From Paenibacillus catalpae (lineage in GTDB: Bacteria > Bacillota > Bacilli > Paenibacillales > Paenibacillaceae), in assembly GCF_900112695.1 (NCBI RefSeq), contig NZ_FOMT01000005.1:565957-629956 (forward strand): a stretch of DNA of 64,000 nucleotides. The letters run 5' to 3'. Of this stretch, positions 51,145-58,526 are shown in pieces (the stretch's first letter is position 1; the number at the start of each line of letters is the position of its first letter). Made by a program: the position numbers and the translations under genes. The notes under the pieces are model-generated. The model was given only the letters and a program-made list of their open reading frames with translations. It was not told where the DNA came from and did not search any database.

Positions 51145-52752
51145 ATGAAGCATGAAGGGAAGCTGTTTAGTCTGGATTCAGGTATGGTGATCGGAGAGAG
51201 GTACACCATTGTAGGAAAGCTTGGAAGCGGAGGAATGGGTGATGTGTACGCAGCTGAAGACCGAAAGCTTCAGGGAAAGCTCCGCGCCATTAAAGTGACT
51301 GATTCGGAGCAGGCTTTGGATGAAGCCAGAATGCTGATGCGCCTCAGCCATCCGAACCTGCCTCATATTATGGACAGCTTTGCGTTAACCGATCATGGCG
51401 CCGAAGCGATCGTCATGGATTATATTCATGGTCTGACGTTAGGCGAGTGGTTTAACCGGCAAGAGAGAAAGTTTGCCTTCCGCGAAGTGCTGCGGTTTGC
51501 TATTCCGGTTTGCTCGGCGCTCGTCTACTTGCACAGCCAGTCCCCGCCCATCATTCATCGGGACCTCAAACCCTCCAATATTATGATTGAAAATAACGGA
51601 CATGTCCGCCTGATCGACTTCGGTATTGCAAAATCAAAGACCGTTATGCAGACGCAGACGACGATGAAGCTGGGCACGCCAGGATTTGCCGCGCCGGAGC
51701 AGCATCTCGGACGAAGCGAAGTCCGGACAGACGTTTACGGTTTTGGAGCGCTCCTCTATTACTTGCTAAGTGAAGGGAGCTATCTGAATCACGCGGAAAT
51801 CATGAATCGGAGCAGCTTTACCAGACAGCTTCAAGCGGATGTACCCGGTCGTTTTGCAGATATGCTGTGGAGAATGGTTCAGCCAAAGGTTGAGGATCGT
51901 TATAGCACAATGGCCCAGGTAGAAAAGGAGCTGCAGGTTTTTGCAGGCTTTCAGCCGGACAAAAACACATTTATGACCTCTTCAGCAACATCCAGGCTAT
52001 CTTACGGGGGCGGCAGGGAAAAGGTACGTACCGTTAAGATTTCCGTTGTGCCAGTCTCCCCTGGCGCGGGAGCAACGTTTGTTGCAATAACGCTCGCCAA
52101 GATGCTGGCAGCCCGGGGATTGCCATGCGCGGCGGCGGAATTTCCGTCCGAACGGCCTGAATGGTCGGCGTTGTTACGAAGTAATATGAGTGGACGAGAT
52201 CAACTGGAAGACAGGTATTATAGCTGGAATGAGCAAGGGGTATGGTGGCATGCCCAGCAGCATCCGGTTACACAAGACCAGCGAGATGAATTGGACAAGC
52301 TGCGGCTTCGTCTCAAAGCAAAACAACCGGCTGCTGCAATTACGGATGTATCGGGAGGGTCGATGCTCCATCGTCAGGACTGGCTGCTTCAATCGGATCT
52401 CGTAATTGCGGTAGCGGATCCTTATCCCTCCAGATGGAGAGCGGATCAGCTTCTGGAGCTGGGTCAAATGAGCAGAAAGCTTGCAGCAAATGGCGCCTCG
52501 CTGTTATGGGTGGTCAATAAGGATGTGAAATTCCATGGCCGGAGCGAATGGATCAGCATGCTGCCTGAGCCTCCCATTGCCGCTATTCCGCTGCTGCCGG
52601 TATCCGATTGGCTGGATACCCTTTGGAAGGGAAAGTGGCCAACGGACGTGAGAAGTTTAGGCAAACCGCTTGAGAAGGCTTTTATGCCGTTAAACGAATA
52701 TATACTGAAGGCTGCACGAAGGAATGAGGATCATTCCAGCTTTAGGCGCTGA
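51145..52752 (+). CDS. Ser/Thr protein kinase fused to a ParA/CpaE-like domain lacking the Walker lysine
   Basis: 535 residues, two domains. Hanks-type kinase (~15-275): GSGGMGDVY, K50, HRDLKPSN with D140, DFG with D158, APEQ. No membrane helix or PASTA repeats follow. Instead residues ~295-520 look like a MinD/ParA/CpaE P-loop domain (KISVVPVSPGAGATFVAITLA, then VIAVADPYPSRW and LWVVNK), but the Walker A lysine is Ala (G307-A-G-A310-T), as in CpaE/TadZ pseudo-ATPases. ATG 51145 follows GGGAGG. It precedes a two-component system by 81 nt. Partner and substrate unknown. Confidence 0.85.
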   Translation: MKHEGKLFSLDSGMVIGERYTIVGKLGSGGMGDVYAAEDRKLQGKLRAIKVTDSEQALDEARMLMRLSHPNLPHIMDSFALTDHGAEAIVMDYIHGLTLGEWFNRQERKFAFREVLRFAIPVCSALVYLHSQSPPIIHRDLKPSNIMIENNGHVRLIDFGIAKSKTVMQTQTTMKLGTPGFAAPEQHLGRSEVRTDVYGFGALLYYLLSEGSYLNHAEIMNRSSFTRQLQADVPGRFADMLWRMVQPKVEDRYSTMAQVEKELQVFAGFQPDKNTFMTSSATSRLSYGGGREKVRTVKISVVPVSPGAGATFVAITLAKMLAARGLPCAAAEFPSERPEWSALLRSNMSGRDQLEDRYYSWNEQGVWWHAQQHPVTQDQRDELDKLRLRLKAKQPAAAITDVSGGSMLHRQDWLLQSDLVIAVADPYPSRWRADQLLELGQMSRKLAANGASLLWVVNKDVKFHGRSEWISMLPEPPIAAIPLLPVSDWLDTLWKGKWPTDVRSLGKPLEKAFMPLNEYILKAARRNEDHSSFRR

Positions 52753-52833
52753 CCTTGCTTGCAATTGAAATAAACCTTCTTTATGATGAATACGAGTCCA
52801 TAAGCAAAATTGGAAGCAGGTGAACATCCTAAT

Positions 52834-53532
52834 ATGAATGAACGAGTATTGGTAGTAGAAGACGAGGCGGGCATTTCCCGCATTTTACAGCTCGAATTAG
52901 AGCATGAGGGATATACGGTCGGTACAGCAGCCGACGGACGCACTGGATATGAGATGGCATCAACAGGCGAGTGGGAGCTGGTTCTGCTAGATGTGATGCT
53001 CCCCGAATTAAACGGGATTGAGGTGCTCCGCCGTTTGAGGCAGGCAGGTAATCCGGTTCCTGTTATTTTGCTCACGGCAAGAGATACCGTTCCGGATAAG
53101 GTCAGCGGCTTTGAGCATGGAGCGAATGACTATATTACAAAGCCGTTTGCGATGGAGGAGCTGCTTGCGCGTGTCCGCAACATTTTGCGCATATTCCAGC
53201 AGTATCCGAAGGAATCCGAAGGCTCTGATCTGATTAAGGTCGGGGATTTGACGATCGAGCTGCGTACACGCAAGGTGTACCGCAAGGACATCGTCATCGA
53301 GCTGACGCCGCGCGAATTCGAATTACTCGTTTATCTGGTCGAGAACAAGAACGAGGAGAAGTCGCGGGAAGATATTTTGTCTGAAGTTTGGGGGTATGAT
53401 TTTATCGGGGAAACAAACCTGGTAGACGTCTATATCCGATATTTGCGTCAAAAGCTGGACAAGGGCTACCGTCACAAGCTGATTCATACCGTAAGGGGCG
53501 TCGGCTATATGATTAAGGAGCCTGACGCATGA
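52834..53532 (+). CDS. OmpR-family response regulator
   Basis: 232 residues: receiver with phospho-acceptor D53 (LVLLDVMLPELNG), acidic pocket VVEDEA and K103 (ITKPF); C-terminal winged helix (ELTPREFELLVYLVENKN, LVDVYIRYLRQKLD, HTVRGVGYMIK). ATG 52834 is preceded by AGCAGGTGA. Coupled to the kinase gene by a four-base overlap. The signal and regulon are unknown. Confidence 0.95.
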   Translation: MNERVLVVEDEAGISRILQLELEHEGYTVGTAADGRTGYEMASTGEWELVLLDVMLPELNGIEVLRRLRQAGNPVPVILLTARDTVPDKVSGFEHGANDYITKPFAMEELLARVRNILRIFQQYPKESEGSDLIKVGDLTIELRTRKVYRKDIVIELTPREFELLVYLVENKNEEKSREDILSEVWGYDFIGETNLVDVYIRYLRQKLDKGYRHKLIHTVRGVGYMIKEPDA

Positions 53533-54884
53533 CGCTTCGCAAACGATTCACGCTTTTTACGATTTTCTGGCTGATTTTCATTCTTATTCTGTTTAATATC
53601 TTTGTTTATTTCTACGTCATCAAGATTACGACGGAAAGCGAAGAGCGCGTGATCGGGAATAAAGTGAATCTCATGCTGGAAAATCCGTTAATACAGGACG
53701 GTAAAGGGATCTATGATCCCGATCTGCTAAGCGAATATTACAACGTGAATGAAATGATACGTATTATTAGGCCGGATAACAAAATCGTCAATATTACCGG
53801 TTCGGATCCCATATTATTGAATCTGCCCGCAGCCTTTCAGGGTCATCACGATACCGGGATGATCAAAAAAGGCAACGAGCGTATTATGTATATGCGCGTG
53901 CCGATCTACGACGGGCCTAATGTTGTGGCTATGCTTGAAATTAACCGTGTTCTCAATGAGCTGGATGATTATCTGCAAATTCTGGTCGCAGCTCTATCGG
54001 TGACGAGCGCAGGTGCTATTCTGTTTGCGATCTTCGGAACATACTGGTTCACCTCGCGTCTCACTTCGCCTATGCAGCAAATGATTAATACGATGCGTGA
54101 GATCGACAGAAGCGGGAAGCTGCGCAAGATCGAAACTTCAAGTCATGAGGAATCGGCAGAGCTGCAGCAGCTTGTTCGCGCTTTTAACCAAATGATCGAC
54201 CGGCTTGACCGGACCTTCGCCAGACAAAAGCAGTTTGTTGCCGACGCTTCCCATGAGCTGAAGACCCCACTAACCGTGATCAGCAGCTATGCAAACATGC
54301 TGAAGCGGTGGGGACGCGATGATGCCAACATCCGGGATGAGGCGATTGAAGCCATTGATAAAGAAGCGAACCGGTTGCAGAACCTGACGAAATCCATGCT
54401 GATGCTGGCGGAAGCTGAGCAGGAGGATTGGCTGAATCAGGAGATGTTTGATGTGGTGTTGGTTGTAGAAGAGCTGGCATTAATGCTCCAGACTACCTTC
54501 CAGCGTCCAATCCGCGTGAAAGCTTTATCGCGTTCGGTCCGGCTGTATGGGGATAAGGACAAGATCCGGCAGCTTCTGGTCATCCTGCTGGATAACGCAA
54601 TTAAATACAGTAAAGATCCGATTGATGTCTCTGTCAGCTTGACGAGAAATATCGTGAAGATCGAAGTGAAGGATAAAGGAATCGGCATTCCGGAAAACGA
54701 GATTCCGCATATGTTCGAGCGCTTCTACCGCGTTGACGGGGCAAGAAGCCGTGCAACCGGCGGGGTAGGTCTTGGCCTGTCGATTGCAAAGCGTATCGTC
54801 GATCTGCATGAAGGCAAGATTGATGTATTCAGCCTGCCAGATCTCGGGACGACAATTTCGATTCAATTCAAGCAAAGAAAGTAA
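53529..54884 (+). CDS. sensor histidine kinase
   Basis: 451 residues: membrane helices ~8-31 and ~151-173 flanking an extracellular sensor (~32-150), HAMP (~174-225), dimerisation domain with H242 (ADASHELKTPLT), then ATPase boxes LLDNAIKYS, DKGIGIPENEIPHMFERFYR and GVGLGLSIAK. ArlS/CssS-like layout. It phosphorylates the response regulator encoded just upstream. Sensor domain not assignable by eye. Confidence 0.95.
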   Translation: MTLRKRFTLFTIFWLIFILILFNIFVYFYVIKITTESEERVIGNKVNLMLENPLIQDGKGIYDPDLLSEYYNVNEMIRIIRPDNKIVNITGSDPILLNLPAAFQGHHDTGMIKKGNERIMYMRVPIYDGPNVVAMLEINRVLNELDDYLQILVAALSVTSAGAILFAIFGTYWFTSRLTSPMQQMINTMREIDRSGKLRKIETSSHEESAELQQLVRAFNQMIDRLDRTFARQKQFVADASHELKTPLTVISSYANMLKRWGRDDANIRDEAIEAIDKEANRLQNLTKSMLMLAEAEQEDWLNQEMFDVVLVVEELALMLQTTFQRPIRVKALSRSVRLYGDKDKIRQLLVILLDNAIKYSKDPIDVSVSLTRNIVKIEVKDKGIGIPENEIPHMFERFYRVDGARSRATGGVGLGLSIAKRIVDLHEGKIDVFSLPDLGTTISIQFKQRK

Positions 54885-54906
54885 GGGAGCAAAGGGGAGA
54901 GGTCTG

Positions 54907-55767
54907 TTGAAATACCGGGTTGCCTCTGTGCAATATAAACTGGAAGATATCCAGACGTTTGATGATTTTGCAGCACAAGTGACGCATTATGTCCGTAATG
55001 CCTCCGAATACGGGACGCAGTTTATTTTGTTCCCGGAGTTTCTGACAACGCAGCTGTTATCGATTGGCGACGATACGGGCGCAGCTTTGCCGATTGACCG
55101 TTTGCCTGAGTTTACGGAGCAGTATGAGGGCTTATTCCGTTCACTTGCAGCCGAGTACGGTGTATATATTGTAGGCGGCACGCATGTTGTTGATGCAGGA
55201 GGCGGCAAGCGCCAGAACACGGCTCATCTGTTCCATCCGGACGGAAAGATTGACCGTCAAGCCAAAATCCATCTGACGACAACCGAGGTAAGCGAATGGA
55301 ACATGTCTCCCGGAGACGGCCTTCAGGTCTTCGAAACAGCGTTTGGCACCATTGCCATGCTTACCTGCTATGATATCGAGTTTCCGGAGATCGTCCGGAT
55401 GGCGCGTGCCAAGGGAGCGGATGTTATTTTCTGTCCGTCCTGCACGGATGACCGTCACGGCTTCTATCGGGTGCGGTACTGCTGCCATGCCAGAGCAGTA
55501 GAAAACCAGGTATACATTGTAACTACCGGTACGGTAGGGGCATTACGCAAAGTTGACTTTATGCGTGCGAATTACGGTCAGGCAGCCGTTATTACACCTA
55601 ATGATATTCCGTTTCCGCCTGCGGGGATTCTGAGCGAGGGTATCATTAATGATGATATGCTGATCGTTGCGGATCTCGATCTTAAGCTGCTGGACGATGT
55701 CCGTGCCGCCGGTTCGGTAACGACCTGGAGGGACCGTCGGACAGATCTCTACACGGATTGGGCCTAA
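54907..55767 (+). CDS. carbon-nitrogen hydrolase (nitrilase superfamily)
   Basis: 286 residues with the Glu-Lys-Cys triad of the superfamily: E44 (LFPEF), K120 (RQAKIHL) and C154 (MLTCYDIEFPE). An amidase- or carbamylase-like cytoplasmic enzyme, substrate unknown. TTG 54907 is chosen because GGGGAGAGG lies just upstream; the longer frame overlaps the histidine kinase. The acetyltransferase gene begins 1 nt after its stop; in other bacteria such acetyltransferase and nitrilase domains occur fused, so the two products probably act together. Confidence 0.9.
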   Translation: MKYRVASVQYKLEDIQTFDDFAAQVTHYVRNASEYGTQFILFPEFLTTQLLSIGDDTGAALPIDRLPEFTEQYEGLFRSLAAEYGVYIVGGTHVVDAGGGKRQNTAHLFHPDGKIDRQAKIHLTTTEVSEWNMSPGDGLQVFETAFGTIAMLTCYDIEFPEIVRMARAKGADVIFCPSCTDDRHGFYRVRYCCHARAVENQVYIVTTGTVGALRKVDFMRANYGQAAVITPNDIPFPPAGILSEGIINDDMLIVADLDLKLLDDVRAAGSVTTWRDRRTDLYTDWA

Positions 55768-55768
55768 C

Positions 55769-56428
55769 ATGCGAAAGCAATTGTACGTCATTCATGACGG
55801 TATACCAACAGAAGCAATTATCCGTTCCTATACTTCGCAAGACTTTAAGGGATTGATTGCCGTACAGAGTGAATGCTTCCCGCCTCCATATCCGGAAGAG
55901 CTGTGGTGGAATGAGGAACAGTTAACCGAGCATATTACCCGTTTCCCTGAAGGAGCGCTATGTTGTGAGATTGGCGGCAGAGTGATTGGCTCCATGACAG
56001 GTCTAATCGTGGATATGACGCAAGAACACGAGGCTCATAGCTGGGAGCAGATCACAGACAGCGGCTATATCCGGAATCACAATCCGAACGGTGATACCTT
56101 ATACGTTGCGGATATTTGCGTCATCCCGGAATACCGGAAGGCAGGCATCGGCAAATGGCTGCTTCAGTCCATGTACGAGACTGTCGTACATCTTGGCCTA
56201 AAGCGTCTGCTTGGCGCCGGAAGAATGCCGGGCTACCACCGCTGCGCGGCAGAAGAAACGCCGGAGCAGTACTTCGACAAAGTGATTAAAGGAATCTATA
56301 AAGATCCCGTCATTACGTTTCTTCTCCGCTGCGGCCGAACGCCTGTCGGTATTGCAGCAGACTATCTGGACGATGAAGAATCCTGCAATTACGCTGCTTT
56401 GATGGAATGGCGCAATCCGTTCCTTTAG
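55769..56428 (+). CDS. GNAT-family acetyltransferase, nitrilase partner
   Basis: 219 residues. GNAT motif A is clear: VADICVIPEYRKAGIGKWLL; the N-terminal part has the EELWWNEEQLTEHITRFPEG region typical of the acetyltransferase halves of fused GNAT/nitrilase proteins. It starts immediately after the nitrilase gene and is probably translated with it. Acceptor substrate unknown. A 155-nt inverted-repeat element separates it from the next gene. Confidence 0.85.
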   Translation: MRKQLYVIHDGIPTEAIIRSYTSQDFKGLIAVQSECFPPPYPEELWWNEEQLTEHITRFPEGALCCEIGGRVIGSMTGLIVDMTQEHEAHSWEQITDSGYIRNHNPNGDTLYVADICVIPEYRKAGIGKWLLQSMYETVVHLGLKRLLGAGRMPGYHRCAAEETPEQYFDKVIKGIYKDPVITFLLRCGRTPVGIAADYLDDEESCNYAALMEWRNPFL

Positions 56429-56470
56429 GTTTAGGTTAATGCTATTAATCTTTCGACTTCGAAATTTGTA

Positions 56471-56624
56471 GCCCGTGCGGGCACGGAGAGGAAGCTTGGA
56501 GCTTTCGGAGCGGGAGCGTCCGCCTTTGTTTTTGAAAGTCTACCGCAGCCAACTTTAATTGGATGACATTCAAAAACAACACTGGCCGAAAGCCCAAGCA
56601 TCCTCATAGTGCCAGCCCCACGGC
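56471..56624. repeat. Large imperfect inverted repeat, MITE-like or structured RNA
   Basis: Left arm 56471-56508 and right arm 56586-56624 are near-complementary (for instance AGCTTGG-GCTTTCGG against CCGAAAGC-CCAAGC); a second pair lies inside (GTTTTTGAA 56528-56536, TTCAAAAAC 56569-56577), with a small central palindrome (CCAACTTTAATTGG). The whole 154-nt element would fold as one long hairpin between two acetyltransferase genes. Confidence 0.65.
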
Positions 56625-56648
56625 TATCCAGAGAGAGAGGAAATAATC

Positions 56649-57320
56649 ATGCAATACCACCGAATTACTTCCATCAACGATCCTTACTTCGCCTCCCTTC
56701 ACGCGCTGCTCAAACGGATTTTCCCGCCTGAAGAAGTATTGGCTTATGAGCTTTGGAAAGAGCCTCTTGAAGATCCTGGCATCCATGTTTATGTCGCAAT
56801 AGACAACGGAGAGGTTGTAGGTTCGACCGAGTACCGCTACTATCCGGAGCTGCGTGTAGCGATGACCGATTTTACGATCATCGGAGTGGCGAACAAGGGA
56901 ATCGGACGCTTCCTGATGCGGAGCCGCGAGAAGGACTTGGCCAGACTGGCCCGTGAATCCGGTACAGCACCAATCGGCATGTTTGCCGAGATTTACAACC
57001 CGTACGAAAGCGGAGAGCATGAGTTTGGCGGAGTGACGCCCATGAATCCATTTATCCGTCGTGAAGTACTGTCGCATATCGGCTACAAAATGATTAACTT
57101 CCCGTATGTTCATCCTTCATGGGAGCATACAGGTGAAGCTGTAGAAGGGCTTAATCTTTGCTTCCTGCCGGTTGATGAAGAGCTGTCTTTTATTCCGGCT
57201 TCCCTTGTTGTTCAGTTCCTTGAAGGCTATTATTCTGCACTTCCGAATAAACCGCAGCAGTGGCTGGATATGGTGGAAGGATTGCGCGGACGGGACCAAA
57301 TCGAGCTGCTGCCGATATGA
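56649..57320 (+). CDS. GNAT-like acetyltransferase
   Basis: 223 residues. N-terminal RIFPPEEVLAYELW and the GNAT-like core (VYVAIDNGEVVGSTEYRYYP; GVANKGIGRFLMRSREKDLA), with motif A weaker than usual. It is coupled to the downstream PhnP-like gene by a four-base overlap, so the two probably belong to one pathway. Function unknown; acetyl transfer is inferred from fold only. Confidence 0.7.
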   Translation: MQYHRITSINDPYFASLHALLKRIFPPEEVLAYELWKEPLEDPGIHVYVAIDNGEVVGSTEYRYYPELRVAMTDFTIIGVANKGIGRFLMRSREKDLARLARESGTAPIGMFAEIYNPYESGEHEFGGVTPMNPFIRREVLSHIGYKMINFPYVHPSWEHTGEAVEGLNLCFLPVDEELSFIPASLVVQFLEGYYSALPNKPQQWLDMVEGLRGRDQIELLPI

Positions 57321-58099
57321 TGACCATTACATTCCGCGGAACAGGGGATGCGATGGGCGTGCCGCGAGTCTATTGCGACTGCGAGATATGCAGCGAATCG
57401 CGTGCGGGTGGTGTTAACCGTCGTTACCGCTCCCTTGTTCAGCTTGAAGCAGCAGATTTTGGTACGATGATGATCGACTGCGGGCCGGACTGGGGAAAGC
57501 AGATGGAAGCTGCAGGTTTGCGGTTTGTGAACCGTATTCTTGTAACGCACGCTCACTTCGACCATATTGGCGGTTTGCCCGAATGGGCAGATGCCTGCCG
57601 CTGGTTGGGCGTGAAGGGTGAAGCGTATGCACCTGCTGAAGTACTAACGGAAATTACTCAACGTTTTCCGTGGCTGGGAAGGAACATTACGTTTATCCCG
57701 ATCGATCAGCCTAGTTACTTCGGAAGCTGGGATGTGTCCGCCTGGAAAGTGAACCATGGCAAGAACGGTTACGCGTATGCTTTTCGGTTTGACCAGCGGG
57801 AGTCAGGCGTATCATGGGCATATTGTTCCGACTCCATCGGTCTTACCGAAGAGCAGCAGAAGCCTCTTTATGGACTTGAACTACTTGTCCTCGGCACAAG
57901 CTTTTACAAGGAAAACTTCCCTTACGAGACGCGGTCTGTGTATGATGTGACGGAGGCGCTTGAACGGCTTCCCGTGTGGAAGCCGAAGCGTACGCTGTTT
58001 ACTCATCTGTCGCATGATATTGATTTAAGAAAAACCTATTCGATTCCTGCCCATGCTGCATTTGCGTCTACCGGTTTGGAAGTTTCTGTAGGTGAATAG
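57317..58099 (+). CDS. PhnP-like metallo-beta-lactamase-fold hydrolase
   Basis: 260 residues. GTGDAMGVPRVYC plus C20/C22/C25 (YCDCEIC) is the Cys motif of PhnP-type phosphodiesterases; zinc ligands H78-x-H80-x-D82-H83 (VTHAHFDHIGG), later CSDSIGL and THLSHDIDL. PhnP opens cyclic ribosyl phosphates, but paralogues outside phosphonate operons have unknown substrates, and no phn genes are here. ATG 57317 overlaps the previous stop. Confidence 0.85.
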   Translation: MMTITFRGTGDAMGVPRVYCDCEICSESRAGGVNRRYRSLVQLEAADFGTMMIDCGPDWGKQMEAAGLRFVNRILVTHAHFDHIGGLPEWADACRWLGVKGEAYAPAEVLTEITQRFPWLGRNITFIPIDQPSYFGSWDVSAWKVNHGKNGYAYAFRFDQRESGVSWAYCSDSIGLTEEQQKPLYGLELLVLGTSFYKENFPYETRSVYDVTEALERLPVWKPKRTLFTHLSHDIDLRKTYSIPAHAAFASTGLEVSVGE

Positions 58100-58100
58100 A

Positions 58101-58150
58101 TTGACAAAAGGTAATCCGTTAGCGTACATTGTGTGTATAGCTAACGGATT
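58101..58150 (+). promoter_or_regulatory. Promoter with flanking 11-bp inverted repeat, upstream of the MutS2-like leader
   Basis: TTGACA (58101-58106), 18-nt spacer, TACATT (58125-58130). AATCCGTTAGC (58113-58123) and its perfect complement GCTAACGGATT (58140-58150) enclose the -10. That suits a repressor operator; the hairpin could instead end the preceding operon, but no T run follows it. Confidence 0.6.
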
Positions 58151-58196
58151 TAGCTATTTAATAGCATTTTGCTTTATTCCGGAAGGGGAAATTTTA

Positions 58197-58223
58197 ATGT
58201 TTGCTGGTGTTCTTAACTCCTAA
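58197..58223 (+). CDS. 8-codon leader peptide of the MutS2-like gene
   Basis: ATG TTT GCT GGT GTT CTT AAC TCC then TAA, encoding MFAGVLNS. It has an excellent ribosome binding site, GGAAGGGG (58181-58188), eight bases upstream, better than that of many real genes here. Bases 58207-58219 of this tiny gene pair with 58330-58342 downstream, as expected for a leader whose translation controls RNA folding. Not annotatable by length alone; the context is the evidence. Confidence 0.65.
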   Translation: MFAGVLNS

Positions 58224-58342
58224 TTGGATAGATCGGACTTGTTAGATAAGCTTGAACGGCTTGCGTGTGCAAATTTGCATCAGTACGCATGCTTCTATTG
58301 CGACGTCTTCTGACAAGGACCGGTGCCATGAGTTAAGAACAT
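58207..58342 (+). promoter_or_regulatory. Long-range helix of the MutS2-like leader RNA
   Basis: GTGTTCTTAACTC (58207-58219) pairs with GAGTTAAGAACAT (58330-58342), 13 bp with one G-U. Inside are further complementary parts: TGCAAATTTGCA (58268-58279, self-complementary) flanked by GCGT/ACGC, and CTTGT with ACAAG. The arms lie in the leader peptide gene and ~40 nt before terminator 1. Confidence 0.65.
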
Positions 58343-58381
58343 GAGGATTTCCGCCTGAATGCTATTCGGCAGCGGCCAATC

Positions 58382-58408
58382 ACCGTGCTCTTGCAGCACG
58401 GTTTTTTT
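58382..58408 (+). terminator. Leader terminator 1 (attenuator) with competing hairpin
   Basis: ACCGTGCT (58382-58389), 5-nt loop, AGCACGGT (58395-58402), seven T. An alternative hairpin CAGCACG (58394-58400) with CGTGCTG (58410-58416) uses the same right arm, so the two exclude each other. Confidence 0.85.
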
Positions 58409-58453
58409 ACGTGCTGATGAGCATATAACGGGATTGGTGTATGCCGGACCGTC

Positions 58454-58494
58454 AACAGGAATGGAACGCTTCTGCGTTCTGTTCCTGTTTTTTT
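58454..58494 (+). terminator. Leader terminator 2
   Basis: AACAGGAA (58454-58461) pairs with TTCCTGTT (58482-58489), inner AACGC/GCGTT, followed by seven T; 17 nt before the ribosome binding site of the MutS2-like gene. Confidence 0.88.
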
Positions 58495-58526
58495 ATACCC
58501 AAAAACAGATAAAGGAGCATCTAAAC

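Noticed and set aside
10331..56562. ACTTTAATTG shared upstream of the ABC importer, cotE and inside the 56.5-kb inverted repeat
   Set aside because: A 10-mer noticed after the fact; contexts differ and the match may be chance. In cotE it only adjoins the promoter.
58150..58500. T-box or known metabolite riboswitch before the MutS2-like gene
   Set aside because: No T-box bulge sequence (GGTGGNACCGCG-like) and no riboswitch core I recognise; the short ORF with ribosome binding site fits translation-coupled attenuation better.
58359..58526. In-frame upstream extension of the MutS2-like protein (56 codons)
   Set aside because: It would translate through two intrinsic terminators, has no ribosome binding site, and the family begins at 58527, which has AAAGGAG upstream.
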